Assembly: GCF_021155765.1 (NCBI RefSeq)
Contig: NC_060110.1
Coordinates: 20,730,001-20,794,000 of the forward strand
Direction: 5' to 3'
From: Diprion similis
Taxonomy: Eukaryota; Arthropoda; Insecta; Hymenoptera; Diprionidae
DNA: 64,000 nucleotides
A program made the translations under genes and the position numbers. Under the pieces are notes generated by a model. That model saw nothing but the letters and a program-made list of their open reading frames with translations, searched no databases and was not told where the DNA came from. This document shows positions 1 through 14,500 of this stretch, piece by piece. Every line of letters begins with the position of its first letter. Position 1 is the first letter of the stretch.

Positions 1-1109
1 GAACTCGTACGAATGGTAATTCGCGTTCTTACTCTGATATTCCTTTTTGCTCGAATTCAATCGACTTTCAATACACAGTATACTGCGTTTAGGTACTGGA
101 ATTCCGTTGGATTATAGACCTTTATTTCGAGCCTCGCAATTTCACCCAAGTCGGTAACATTTGCGACGCAACGAGTTAATAGAAAACACTCAAGAATTCT
201 CAACTTTCAAAGCCGTTCGCGAAAGAGGACGAACAACGTGCGAATTGTGATTCTTAGGATGCTTTTAATTTCGCAAACTTGGAGGCTCAAACTTTTTGCA
301 AACATCGCTTAGAATCACGTTAAGCTTGACCTGCTGTTCTAACGGATAGGTTTGACGGTCCGAAGAATGTTCACCAATGGCCAATATTTATTCTGCGAGG
401 AACAAGAGTCTTGAGGGTATTGCGACTGATCCTTTCCTCGAACAAACGTCGCAGCAATAAATATTGCGTAGTCGTACTTAAAATTTATTCAACGAGCAGA
501 GTTAGTTTTTCTATTTTTTTTTTTAAACTCGCAAGACAAATTCATCGTAATCACAAGAATTTGGCATTCTGCGCTAACTGTGATAAACAATGAATTAATT
601 TTCGAGTAGATAATTTATAGATAAAGTACTACTATAATATTCATAATACTCGTTCAAATTTGAAGGTAATTTGACATCGGTGCGTGTCACTAATTATGAA
701 CTTTCGATCGTACATCAAATATGCAGGTGAAAAAATTAATAACAAATGGAACCGCTTATCATCCGCTACGTACCTTATAGTTCATCGCGTTATCTCATCC
801 GTTGTATAAATTCAGATTGGATTATCAAATCCACCCTCTGTCTCATGATTTTTGTAAAAAATCTAAAGAATCAAAAAAAAAAAAAATGAACGAATTTTTA
901 TAGATTACATTTTTCATTCGTATATACGTATAAGCGATCCGTAACATGATCGCTATAAAAGTATATACAATAATTGATTTCGACGTGAAGTTTTGACCTC
1001 TGCTGCAGCCTCTCGGTGCGGTGTGCATAAAACCCAATAGATTTGAGCCGTGCAGAGTGTAAGAATGTTATAGAGTGCAGAGAACATAATAAAATCCGGG
1101 ACAACTGCA

Positions 1110-1177
1110 GAGAGAGAGTGAGGGAGAGTGAGAGAGTGAGAATGATAAAACGGCGGCGGGGGGGGGGGGAGGGGGGC
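1110..1177 (+). repeat. GA-rich tract followed by a G-run
   Basis: Purine-rich simple sequence (GAGAGTGAG-type units, 1110-1142) is followed after a short gap by GGCGGC and two long G runs split by one A (about 1152-1177). The G runs could form a G-quadruplex on the + strand. No function is implied by its position. Confidence 0.7.
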
Positions 1178-1532
1178 ATTGTGAGGCATGAGATATGTGG
1201 TATATATGTACATACACACATGTAAAGATAAATTTTCAACTGTGTGAAGTCGCGCTATATCGACACGCAGCGGCGTTCACGATACAGAATTGAATTGGCC
1301 ATCGAGTGCCCGACCCATTCAACGAAAGTGGAACACCGTTGATTTCTCCAATATTATATACTGTGACTACTTGCAGTGGCGGAATTAGTTGTCGGTGCTT
1401 TCTCACGCTCGACAAACGTCAATGACAGAAAATCGAAAGAAAATTTAAGAAAATAAAGAGTTTTTCGCCAAATTGATATCTTGAGGTCGCATGTCGCTCA
1501 GCGCCCATCGCGCATCGCAGTGAGTGATATCC

Positions 1533-1683
1533 TTAATCCTTTCAGTCACAGAAGCCAGAATAGTGGTACCTTTTTCTTCCTTAATTATTTGTCATTTTTT
1601 GTTATATTCCATAGAAAATTCTGAATTTTTTTCTTGACTTTCGTACCAAAAAAAAAACTGAATTTCGTCACTGAAAGGATTAA
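1533..1683. mobile_element. piggyBac-type MITE, copy 1
   Basis: A 151-bp non-coding element is bounded on both sides by TTAA, the target-site duplication of piggyBac transposons. The left end reads TTAATCCTTTCAGTCAC, and the right end read on the other strand is TTAATCCTTTCAGTGAC, giving a terminal inverted repeat of 14 perfect bases plus a near match. The inside is T-rich and too short for a transposase, so movement would have needed an enzyme supplied from elsewhere. A diverged relative lies at 34727-34865. The family call rests on TTAA plus the CCTTT-type end and is an inference. Confidence 0.72.
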
Positions 1684-3287
1684 ACACAATATTATCGGCG
1701 ATCAAAAGATTATCGAGAAAATTGAACAATCTGAAGGGTAGAATCCGTCAATCCATAATTTTGGACCTGCACAAAGCTTCTTTCAATAACGATATTGCTG
1801 GCGGAAAACTAGAGGGTGAACTTCCACCCTGGACGTAGAAGACATCGCTAAGAGTCTTTGTACATCCCTTCGCTGAAGCCGTTAACTTTTGCGTTAACTA
1901 TAGCAGCGTATATATAACGCGCCGCCCTTCCAGAAATGAACATTTATTATCAGTCATTGTATACGCGATTATAATTACATGCGAGTTCAATACTTTCCAC
2001 CTCCGCACGAAGCGACGTGCGAATATTACAGACTAAACGAAATATGTAGTTACGGAGTAAATTCAGGGAGTCGTTCATCTCGTGAGTCATAAGCATGGTA
2101 ATTACGAATTAGAGATGCCGGCTGCAGCCGCGGATAAGTACCCAACTTCAGATCAAAGCTCCGAGACCTCTTAAGACGCTCTCATAAAGTTTCGAAACTC
2201 AATCACTCCTCTTTTCGAACGCCACGTGGCCAATCTGTTGAAACTCTCTCTAACAGATCAGCTAGAGTAATTATAAATGTTACGACTTTGACATTTTTCT
2301 AGTTTATCACATAATAGTTGGTACGATAAAATCTCATTAATAACTCATCTGTTTTTGCTTCGTGTCTAAGCTGGACTTTTTTTCATAATACCACTTGACA
2401 GGTGGTCGATGTATGTATGTGACGGGTAACGTGTTTAACGAATCACTCGAATCACTTGATCGCAAATGCTTTTGATGCGATCAAATTCGCAAAGTAATTA
2501 ATGGCGCGTGAAGACTGTGAAAAACAGAAAACTAGGTCGGAGGTTCGACGTTCAAAAATCCTGAAATTACCTAGAATCCGTAGACTAAAAAATTTTGAGA
2601 TGTGCATAAAAATAATCGCTGATCTTATCTGTTCATTGATTTTTGCTGCCACAACGAACCACCGGGACTTAACAATGTTATAAAAAAGAAACCAATCTAG
2701 ATTTTCAGCAAAGTATAGATGCACAACACAGAGGTTTTCATGCCGTAACCGAAAACGATAGGCTGACTGGCTGAAGGGTTTAAACACGAGTGTATACCAA
2801 ATGTCAGTTTACAAAGCGATAAAAAGTATCTGATATCGGGGAAAGAGCAAACAAATTAGATCTGCACACATACTATCGTAGATTATAACGTTAGCTTATG
2901 CTGGTTATTATGAGCAAATTTGTTCGAAACAGTGGTTAAAGGTTATCAAAGCACGAGGAGAACCAACTTGAATACAATGTGTGAATATATTTGCTGTATA
3001 CAGAGGCATGTAATCTCAGGTGTTCCACGTACGAACGAAAATAGGCACTAACTACGAATATCAAAGCAAATAAAAAGTAGTAAATATTCAACATGAAGAA
3101 TAGAATTTTGCTGAAACACTTGAAATGAACACGTTAATGAATACTAAAAATTCCGCTCCGTTTTTATCATCTTCGGCAGATTCAAGACATGCCCCCTTAT
3201 CTGCTGTCGCCGTGCAACACGCAGCACACAAGTATTGCGCAGCGTATTGCATATTCACAGGCGTTTGGTCTATAGTTAGAACGATTA

Positions 3288-3302
3288 CCGGCAGATGGCG
3301 AA
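3288..3302 (+). promoter_or_regulatory. Candidate CTCF-like binding site
   Basis: The 15 bases CCGGCAGATGGCGAA match the core consensus CCRSCAGRKGGCRSY at the first 13 positions. CTCF and this motif are conserved in many insects. A single match in 64 kb may be chance. Confidence 0.3.
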
Positions 3303-5361
3303 CGCCAGTGAATTTCTCGCGAATAAAATTGAGCTACTTGATATTATAGTCAAGTGGCTGCGCCGTGTCGGATAAAAAGGGTGCTCGTCACTTTAATGAC
3401 GCGTCCGATACATATTGTTTCGGTGGGGTATGGCTATCAAGACATACCCAGTACGTAATTTTTGATAACGTGAGGCTGTTGGCTGCCACTTTAGCACCGG
3501 CGCCTCCTCCATTGAAGCAAGAAAATCAAGGGGTAGCTGAAGAGGATTCGCAATAAGGTAGTAGTGTGTGGAATTGAAACATCGATGTCGATGGACTCGT
3601 TCAATAATGTAAATTTGAACGAGTTTTAGTCGAAGTCTGAGAAACATTCTGGACTAGACAGGGTTTTTGCAAATTGAAGTAACGAGATCGCCGGAATTTG
3701 ATGAGCTTTGACACCCTAAATGACCGTTCGAAAAACATACGAGTTAGTTACAGTTGATTCTTTTAACATAAAATTGCTGTCGAAAATATTTAGAGTTAGG
3801 TAGCTAGTAAATATTATCGTATTGTGTACAACTGCGAATTAACATATGAAAAATAGTTTACTGAAATTTGACGTTATACGCTAAGGATAATTGATGCATC
3901 GATTAATCGAGTCCAAAAAAATAATCAAACATGACTCGATTCAATCAGTAAGAATTAATTGATTATTTCCAATTTTTTTGAAACGGTGTGGTTGAAACCA
4001 AAATTGCATAAATTTAAGTGTGTAGTCGTAATAGGGGAAAAGTTTTTTGATAATTTACGGTATTTTGATAATTCGCAACATGGAGTCAATTCTTATAATA
4101 CTCTTTGCAAAATACAGCTTTCATATTTTGAAACCCAGCAGCGTTGTCGAGTTTTTATACTCATAAGACATTACTTATTGTTAGCATGTTTTTATAATTC
4201 TTCACTCAAGCAGAGAATTCATCCCCATAGCAACTGAAGCGAATTCTCGGATTTCCAGACCTTTAGAGTGAAATTAGCATATATTCAAAATAGAATCGCG
4301 ATTCGCCTCACTACGAAGCTCAACTCGGTTTATAATACGAAGGTATCGAGGCGGTTATAAAAGCTTGAAGAAAAGAATGTTATTCAAGTAGATTGAAACC
4401 CATAATCATGCCACTTTGGCAAGATTCTGATCGGAGGAATAACAACTGCGTTTGGCTCCGGCGACTGGCTACAGCTTCTCACAGATTAACATTGACGAGA
4501 CTGATTGAGAGCCTAGTTTCAGGTTGAGCGGAAGTTCAAGACTGCAGCAGGCACAGGGATAAAGTGGCTATCCACTCGGTGAGCTGCGATGCAATAACAA
4601 CCTCCCTTGTGTCAGTTACGTCGCGCATTAACTTATTCACGAATAGAAACCGGCTTCGCTGCATGCTGGCAAATTGTCTCTTTGTTGTAATTCAACTCGA
4701 TTGTTGAGCCCACTGAACTGCAAAACGCAGATGTCAAATGCGTCTAATCACCCGATGCGCCTTATTAGGATTCAAGCTTCCCGCTCAGTCGATCCCGCTT
4801 GACGATTCGCATATTTCGTCACTCGATTTTGTCTCCTAATACGGAATACATACTTTGACAATTTTTTCACGAAATAAAAATTTTTACCGCGTCATTGTTC
4901 CTCGTTAACCAGCCACTGTCGACTGGATTCGAGCCGATTTCGAGATCACGATTGCGGAGTTTAAAAAGCAGCTCGAGATTGCGGGTGAAAATAAGAACAA
5001 AAACGACAAATTGAGGCATCGTGAGGCGAGAGACTTCTCTTTTGTCAGACATCTAGCGAAATCGGTATACATATATATATAATCACACTATCCAGCCGCT
5101 GAGAAAGAGGCTTTCGGCGCAAAGAGAATACTGAATTGTTTTTTTTTTTTTGACACCTGGCGTAAAGCCCGTCGCTCCCCGATTAGAACGACCTCTTCAA
5201 AGGCGAGGGCGAGGACAAAACTTGTCTTCGGCAATAAGAGGGTCGAGCACATCTTTGGATCTTTTGGGGTATAATAAATGCTTTGTTATAATAATAATGA
5301 CATGCCAAAGAGTGAGTTAGATAAGACAAGGGAATTCAGGTCACGGCGTCTTTCTTGTAAA

Positions 5362-5518
5362 CCTCTAAATTTGAATTATTGAAAACTCACTGACTTCCAG
5401 TTATGAGTATAATACAGTGCATTCACTGATTTCCATTGTACACACATATAATGGTTTGTTTCAGCGGTATCCTTATAACTGGACATCAGTAAATTTTCAC
5501 TAATTCAAATTTAGAGAG
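5362..5518. mobile_element. Foldback MITE-like inverted repeat
   Basis: Two arms of about 47 bp (5362-5408 and 5472-5518) are near-perfect reverse complements, sharing CTCTAAATTTGAATTA, then TGAAAA, and CCAGTTAT, with a loop of about 63 bp. The compact size and absence of coding sequence fit a non-autonomous foldback or mariner-like MITE. No clear target-site duplication was found, so the family is open. The transcript of either strand would form a long hairpin. Confidence 0.6.
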
Positions 5519-8500
5519 TACCAAAAAAAAAACCATTGAAACGGAAGACAATCTGCTTACGATTAGTGGCCGGATGTAGCTCGTGTCTTTTGATACTCCT
5601 GTATCTTTCGAATTGGGACTCACACTTTTGGGAAATTGTGGATAAAGAAAAATCCTATTTGAAGCTTGCTTCTCGCAACTGAATAGCCAGATAAGGTACG
5701 CAATTAATTGTGCGCAGTATTTCGGACCCTGGAAACTTGACTCATTAGTGAACCAAAGACTGTCTCGAAGCAATGAAACAGCTCATGCGATAGATCCTGG
5801 AGTCAATTATCGTACTTGGCTGCCTCGCTTGGTTCATTGGAAGGAATCGAATGGCTCGTGATGTGAAAGCAAATCCGCTTATCAGTCGATGACTGGAACA
5901 CACGACAATCAGCTGCCAGAGAAACCTAGCTAATTCAGTATCTAATTATGACCTCTTCTGTCTTTCGGAATCGGAATCAGTGAAGAAATGATCCCGACAA
6001 CGAGGTTTCCGGAATTCTGGCAAATCTTGTAGCAGTAATTTGATTTCACCATCGTGGGTGTATTATTGCTTAGGTTATATAAGCACATACATTCATATCT
6101 CAAAATCTGGAAAAATGAATGAAACTCTCAACTCTCCTAAGTTGAACTAGTCTTTATTTGTTTCTCCTAGTTATTTCTGTCCGTGGCTAGCCTGAGCTTT
6201 TGATTTCGTTGTCATGACGACGAGTATCAAACATGAGCTTTTTCGTGTCAAGCTTGTGTGATTACAGAAATGTTAATTGTAAAATATTTACGATACGTAA
6301 CGGTGTAACATTCGTTGTGGTATTTATTCAGTTCAAGTTCAGACAGAATTAAGGGTTCATCGCAGAAAACGACTCGAAATTTAAAATGATTTCAGACCTG
6401 AGAACATTGGGTGTGATTTGCAGAATTATCACTCTCAAATTTCAATGACGTGAATTTTTCGCCGTGCATTAAGCCTAACTTGTCGTTTATCAAATTTTTG
6501 TGTGGGCCTCTAAAGGTGCAAATATTATAAATAGACACACTATAAACTTATGATTAATGGACGCGCCCACAGGCTATGAAACTATAAACTCAACAACGGC
6601 TAAGTTAAGGTTTTGGTGAAATAAATTGTTACAACATGCGTTCTAATATGCGCGGTAGCACTATAATAAGTGAACCCGAGATTTCGGAGGAGCTTCGCAC
6701 GAACTATTTCGTAATCGCAACGTGTCTTGTGTGTTTTTTCAGTACCGCTTTGTTGAACACTCCAAACTAAATATTTGGAAGTCTTCTTCTATAGCCCGCC
6801 TCGCGAAATAGTTTCAATTCATTCAAAAACTCACCTTTTTATTTTTATCCGTATCTATCTGGTCAGCTAATCTCTGTAAACCATACAATGTATATTTTTA
6901 TACCATAACATTGGAATTCGAAATTTTGGGAAAGTACATTCAAGTCGCCGTAAAAACTAGACACGTCACTCGAAATACAACCAGCTTAGCATATATAACA
7001 CAGTTGTGATTAGATAATTAGATCTGCCGTTCTCGATTTCTTCATCGTTTCATTCATGGTACGATCAAATATTAGAAACTCTTTTTTAATTACGTTTCTG
7101 GCAAAATGTTTAGCTAAATGAAAATATTCGAAGAAATGAAAATACTAGAAAAATAAGTAACCAGAGATGATGAAATTGCAAAAAACGTGAAAAAGCATAA
7201 GTATAACGGATCCTTGACAGTGATTCCATATTTACTGCACACCATGCGATAAAATTCCGCTGATCAGAAAGTTTATAAATCGTTCGTGGCGTTCAGGCAA
7301 AGTGCATAACCCGCAAAGTTTTAATCGCCAATTGGAAACCACTCGAGGTGGGGAAGATTGAAGCCTCTGTACTTTGAGGCAGTCTTTCCCAGGTAAACAC
7401 TTTATCCAATCAATAAACGGCGACGCGGTGTTTAATATCGCTTAAATAAGTTACTATCGCAACAACCTATACAGAGCTACCTGTTGCTCGGTCCCGATCC
7501 TTGGATCGCTGAGAAGCTCTATAATAAATCATTAAGGGACCAGATTTTGGGTGTGCAGGGGGAGGCTGAAGCAGTAAAAAGCATGTTCGGTACCTCGAGA
7601 AGCGGTAATTGAAAGCCTGGGACATTCACTGAAACCAGATCAAAGACCGAAGCATTTCCAAATCGCACATAAATTCCTGCGGCATAAATTCCAGCCCCAC
7701 TACAATATCAGAAATGCTAACTTTCCGGTTTGGTTTGACTGATTAACCTTTGCAGTAATGAAGAGGTAGGTACCGGAATGTAGGACGACAATATGGTCGA
7801 ATATACATCCTTCCCCATCACGGAACAACATTGTGCATTATGGTTACACACAATGGAGATACGATTGCGAGGCGTGTAATGTGCAAGGTGTTCCAGTCGA
7901 TTGGAACGTCGTATCTTAGGGGCTTGCAGGCCTCCATGAACGCTTAACAGAACAGAAGGGAGTTTGTCGAGGAACGCGGAGGGTGAACGAACACATGCGA
8001 ATTCACCTCCTACACGGATAATCTGCCTCTTGTTTTTCTCAAACTTTGGAAATTGGAAACAAAATTACGTCGCCGGGTGTTTCCTGTTTAGTGTCTTATA
8101 CGTATCCGGCTACTTCCTACTGCACGTGAATGATTCTCTAATTCTAGTTAAATGATTCTGGAATTGAAAAGGCCTTTTCAAGGTATAACGAACCATTCTG
8201 GTGAAGAAGCACAGTGACTATCGAATATGTCACATGAGAGGCGGTAACGAACCACAAAGCTGATCACCACGAGACCACAGAGACCATTTCGGTTCCCCTA
8301 AGTATTTTGCAGCCGAGTTTTCGACCAATAGGAATGCCAATAAAGTAGAAAGCATTACCTAGAGTCCCTATAAAACGGACTATGGCGCTACCCGGTGCGC
8401 GGTGAATGCGAATTACCTATTTTCTGGGCTTGCTTATTGGCCAAGAACGAGCCAGCATTTTGCTGCCCATGAAAATCCAGACTAAGTCAAATCCGGAAAG

Positions 8501-11500
8501 ATTTCCCCAAGACCAATCGTTCTCGGAGAGTTTTCTGAGGTCGGTGACGTCAGTCCGAAAATAAGCAAAGTTTTGGAACCGACTTAGCGCTGCAGATGGC
8601 CTCGAGGCCTTGCTGCGTCGAAACTCTGTGCGGTCTTACTGCGAACCTTTCAGCAGCCCTTAGGGAAACTGCTGTCGGCTCAATAGTTGCCAAAGCTTCT
8701 TATATGCTCGCGGATCTTTCCTCAAATACCTCAGCAAGCTTGTCCGAACTTTTCGGAGCCAAGTTGTGGCACCGAAAACCGCAGACACGTTGTGTACATA
8801 TATATATAGTTACAACAAGGAAGCTTCTTATCTCCTTATACCGTTGGCGCCTGACAGTACCGACGAACACAGCGCACCCGATTAATCTCAATTTACATGG
8901 CACTTGCAAGCTATTTTCCTTCTCTTAACTTCTTTTCATGCTTAAATATACCCATCGGGGTTGTTTCCTGGCACGTCGATACATCATCGAGTGTCTCTTT
9001 GGATACCATTTGACATGAAGACTTTTCTCCTTCGGAATATGTGTCTAATCGATCTCGACCGAAAGTCAATCCAGAAGTTATCATTTTAAGAAAGTTAGAG
9101 CAACAGAGATGAAGTGGTCTAACGCGAAAAGATACGTGGGAAGCCGCGACGAGTATGAAGGATCTCACGTTGAGTATAACAGGAATGAATACACACGGTG
9201 TATTTTAAACTCTGTGAGTACATAATTACTCGAGGTGACATTTACCAAAGTAGAGCTTCTTCGATCTAGTCGCCGTTTGATTAGTCTTCTGGAGCAGACT
9301 GGGTGTAGATATGTGTTCAGAACGTGCGCTGCATAACTTAATTGGATCAACGATGTGTAATGAACATATCCTAGCCGTGTTCTTCAGGAAGTTCAAAAAA
9401 CGGCAAACACTTTGCGATTCCAAGCATATTTGTAGTGTGCTAAAATGTGAAATTTGGAGTAACCATTTTGAGTTATAAACTTAAGGATAAGTATCGAGAA
9501 GTCTCGAATACTTTCAAATCCTATGGAAAGCCAGGTGATTTTTTTAAGCCATTTTCATTGCGCATCGAGCGCATTTCAGCGAAAAGCGAGCCTTAGTACT
9601 CGGAGCGCAAATCTGAACAGTTAAACATAAATTGGCCCTTATGTTTAATGTTCGGCTTTGTGGACGTCTTCCATTTTTAAAATTACCTACCACGAGATGT
9701 AACTTAACGGCGAAAGTGCTGCCTTGGCTTGGTTTCAGGTCAAAGCCTGAACCCAAGCCGTCGTAAACCTGCGGTCTAATTTCAGCCACGCCACGGAAAT
9801 GGTCCGCCAAACAATAATTCTTCTTATAACCTGCTTGTTCTCGATTTGGCGCGTTGTTCATTATAATTCGGAATTACCCGCCTCCGCTTTGCCCGCTTCC
9901 GCCTACCATATTTCCTATTTGTATTCCGGTCAGCCCGGCAATATTTGATCACGTCAAGCATGGACCGGCTGCCGTGGGTAATTTATACAATGAGTAATCG
10001 ATGAACAAAACGCTTCATGAAATTCTAAATAAATGTTCTGGATGTAATGAAATTATATGAGGAGAACAGATTTCGGGATCCGAGGCACTCCTTTATTCAA
10101 TCAAATAAAACAACGGTGTATAGTGAATTATTCCAAATGACATTTTCGTATTTGAATTGGTAAACCGAAGGGACCGCATTTCCTTACCTTTCATCCGCTG
10201 TGTACTTCAAAGCTACATTTTCCTGATTTCTCAAGAGATTTCCCAACCCAGCACTCTACCGGCTTTAAAGTAAAACAGATATTTTCTCCACCCGACTTAT
10301 CCTTGTATTCACTCAATAATTTCGTCAACCGCGACCTTAAACACACAAATTTCTCTTCTCAAATATACAGTTGTATCTTCTTCTGGACACAAGTACTCCA
10401 CCATAGCTGCATCGAAATTTTATTTTGTTGTTGCAATCGATGAATCACTGACCATTGGCCAATCGGAATCGTGAGGATAAACCGCGAATCTGACCTCTTT
10501 TACTTCTGATATAAATAGTCGTGAAATTTGGTCATTCTCGTCCACAATCCTATTTTTTGCAACTTCGATGCCTTCTTTTTTTATTTAGGCTAAAGTTTTC
10601 AAGTTTGAAATTCGAAGCTAAGGTGCTCGGTAGTTTGATTTTTGAACCAATAACACGCATGACAGGATAATTATCATTCAAATGGAATAACGCTGTACTG
10701 TGTGCAGACTTGAGCCTCATGCCAACTCTGGTAGATCATTGCCCAATTTCAATCCTCAACCGGCAAATTAAATTACAGGAAATTGATCAACCTCTGAAGT
10801 ACGCTCCTCCGTAACGATGAAGCCAAGCAGCGGAAAATTAAGCGAAATTGCAATCACTTTTGATCCTCGAATTTCGTTCGAGGAAAAAATATAACCTTGA
10901 GGACGATGTCAGCATTCAGTTATTTTTGCACTCTGTAATACCGGGGGCGTTATGAAAATTGTCTGTGATTACCTGATTGCCAAATAACAGAAAAAACGTC
11001 TAATCACACGTGGTTCCAATGGCAGTCCAACTGTGCTGGATGGTAATTCGGAAGCAATGCTTGGCACTTTCAATTTCGTCTCGGTATCCGAAATTTCTTC
11101 CTCTATAATTTGCCCGTTGATCATGCGAAATGTGGTTCATTTGCTGTATTCATTCATCGTGAGAATAAAACCACTGTATAAGGGTATATATGAGCCAACG
11201 TGTAAACATACGTGATGAGAATACTATGAAAATTTTACGGGGTACGACGATGGCTTGGAAGTAGGCGTGTCGGATCGGGATTTTCATCCGCTCATGAATA
11301 TTCACGAGTGTGTAGTAACCCCGGAATTATTTCCCGAATATATAATGTGCGATTCCGCCAGCAAATAACCATGGATAAATTAAAAATCCCAATTTACAAA
11401 TTAAAAGCGATACCTCTTTGTCGATTTCACGTTCGAACAATTTTCACGTGACTATGCTGATTAATTTTACAATTAAGAAATTTACCTCCGAAGCGTGAAC

Positions 11501-14500
11501 CCGATGAAAGATCTAAGATATGCACGCGCCGATAAACTCGAGAGCGAAGATTCTTGAAATTACTTTCTCTGTCTTGTGTCGTATCATAATTTTCAGGATA
11601 TTCGTTTTGAGCTCTTGGAATCGTCGGGATCAAAGACGAGGACATAAATTTTCAAAAATAGGGTAAACCTTCAAACATCCTTCGGACAACTTGCTAATAA
11701 TTAAAATAGGAACTAAATCTCCCGCTTTGTGTTATTGATTCGGAATTTTGCACGGCAAAAACTGTTCCGCATCCCGATTGAGAGTGTTTCAAATTTTCAG
11801 CTTCCACTTGGCGATAGTTCAAGCCTCGCGGAGCGTGTCACTGTAACTGCCTGATAATTATTTCCTGCATGAGCAATAAAGCGAAAATAGTTACTACGAA
11901 ACGTATTCACGATTGTAAATAAACCAACGCCATGTTATACTGCAAGTTATTTAAACAAAAGCTATATCGTGCAAAATAGTAGTCGTGCATTAACGGGATA
12001 TTTATACATCGCAGTGGTGATGCGAGGATGTTGTTTTTCCCGAAAACTTGATCTTTGCCCCGATCTCTAGCTGTCCCGTAACGAGACCAAACTCTTGGGC
12101 ATTTAATACCATCAAATAAGTCATGTGTTTGTTGACCCGGAATAATTAACATCCGTTTCCCTTTCCAAAACAGAAAAAAAAAAATATTCTGAAACAAGGA
12201 GATTCCTCGTTAAATCAGATGAAATTATGTTATTATATACAGCTCAGAGACGAATCTCTTAAATGATTTGTGGAGCCACCAAAATCACCGTTTGCTTTCT
12301 TTCGCTCCAAAGATATACACGTACGAATATTTCTAGGCTTGATTGTGGGCGAGAAAAGTATTCCGAATATAATTTTATCCAGAAGCTTTATACAGTGCCA
12401 CGTTGTTTTCTCACGACTTTGAAGATTTCTGACTTGCGGAAAGAAGAGATTCGATAAATCTATACTGGTATTTATTTGACTGGATCTAAGATGGTGAAAC
12501 GAGTCTATTTCGTTCTGCTTTGCTCGAAAAAACATCAGTCGATTTGAATGAAACGAAAAAATAACGAAACGCCATGCGGCTACTTGAACAGAGGAATATT
12601 TGAGACAATCGATTCGTGTGGCTAAATCTATTTGGTAGATTCAACAGATCCCTTCTTTATGTTTAGCGTTTAGCTGTTTCACAAACAGATCAATCAATCG
12701 CAAAGAATTTTGAAGCAAGGCTTGTCCTCTTCGCGAATAAAAAAAAGGAAAAAAATAACAAATCCCAAAACCTTGTCTTCGTTTCGAAAAAGTTGGGCTT
12801 GCGAAGTTTTAACGATGATTTTCATGACAATCGGCTGCTCAAAATTTAACAAATCATGGAAGTGGTGTTATCGATCGATTTCTTTCCAATCAAAAATACT
12901 CCCGCTTTCAATTCAACATTATTACTGCAATAAGCACTGTAGAATTACGGGCATTGCGTGCCCTTTGCCACGTCGCCATCAACGACATCATGCATTCTAA
13001 CTATCTGGGGTGCTGATCAGCTTTAAATATTTAAAGGCAATATTCTAGTGTCTTCGTAGGAGGTCTGACACGTGGACAATTCAGACTCTTCCTCAAGTTA
13101 ATTATAGTGAGTATGCTTATAATGTAAAATTAGTTCGGCGAGTAATATTGCATTATATCCCGATCAGAAAGTCATTAGCGAATAGAGGAATTTTACCAAT
13201 TTACCCCCCGCGATGCTACTGCTGGTATAACAGAAAATTATGTTCGAATTAACCAATTTTTAATGAAACGACGACCGGCTGCCTGCGCTCATAAACTCGA
13301 TAATTTTCTTTTCCAAAGAATCCAGCAACGTTATTCCACGGCAAAAACCGCGAACTATTTGGAGTGTTGAAAGTACTCCGACTGAATATCAAGAACAACT
13401 CCTGTTATCGAAAAAGAATTTTGTGCTTACCTGAAAGTGAATTTTTATCGGATGTGACGCAAATCTAGCTCGCAGCACGGGGAGAAAAGCGGAAAATCCG
13501 TTTCGGCAAAAACATTTCCAACGGTATAAAGTTGAAGCGTGATTTCTTTCTTTGCCAAATAGTAATGTTATCACAATGCGAATATCTTTGAAACAACCTA
13601 AATTTTATTATACCTTTTAGAGGGCTGGAAACAAAGTGTGTGGATCGTGTGCCATTGTCATATTTTTTTTTTCAATTTTGTGCATCTGTATCACCAACGC
13701 TCAAGTCATTGTTTTCACAAATAAATCAAGCAGAGCTTGCATAATTATTTAATAAATACGTACCCGCGTATAAGATTGATTTTCCAGTAATAGCGGCTGT
13801 TTTAATTAAATTTTTCCTGCGTTACCCGGGTAGGTAATTGAATCAGGATCCTCATAGTACGAGGCTCATTTTTCTCCATTAATCCCAGCTTCATTGGTGT
13901 AGCTTTACTTTTTCAGAATTATCGAGACAGTCCAATCAGGATTATGATGGATCAAAGGCGTTATGGAATATGCGTATGTTAGACACAACGGGATGAATTC
14001 TGACGCATTTTTCATCCATCGTTGGTATAATAATAAGCGTGGATCCTGCAGAATACTCCGCACAGCAAAGATCCTTGCAATTTTTATATTACGAAAAAGA
14101 AATAAACGATTCATGAACGCTGCGTCACCCGTTTCAATTTCTGAAACATATCTCTAAAAACATTCAAGTTGGAGTGAAAAAACTGAAAAAGGTCAGGAAT
14201 AAGAATTCAGCTGGCAATTCATTCCTTAACCCCAGCCATTCGTTCCCTCCCTTCTTTCCTCCTCCATATCTTCATTCATCCTTATTTTCCCCTTCGCCAA
14301 TAATGTTTGCAGCCTAACTGAAGCCTACGTAGAGCTTAAGACTCGACTGGGGAAAGTAAACATAAGTTACTACACAGCGTCCGACCAAGCGTTAAAACTC
14401 TGTAAGGCAACTCTTTTTCAGTCTCATCAACATTTCGGGTTCCTCTTTCTTGTTCCCTGGATGAGGATTTGACCTGACGTGAAACCGACTAACGAAGTCA

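Noticed and set aside
8596..8928. 110-codon ATG frame as a gene
   Set aside because: No recognisable domain, ends in low-complexity sequence, and runs through a TA repeat; I could not support more than an open frame.
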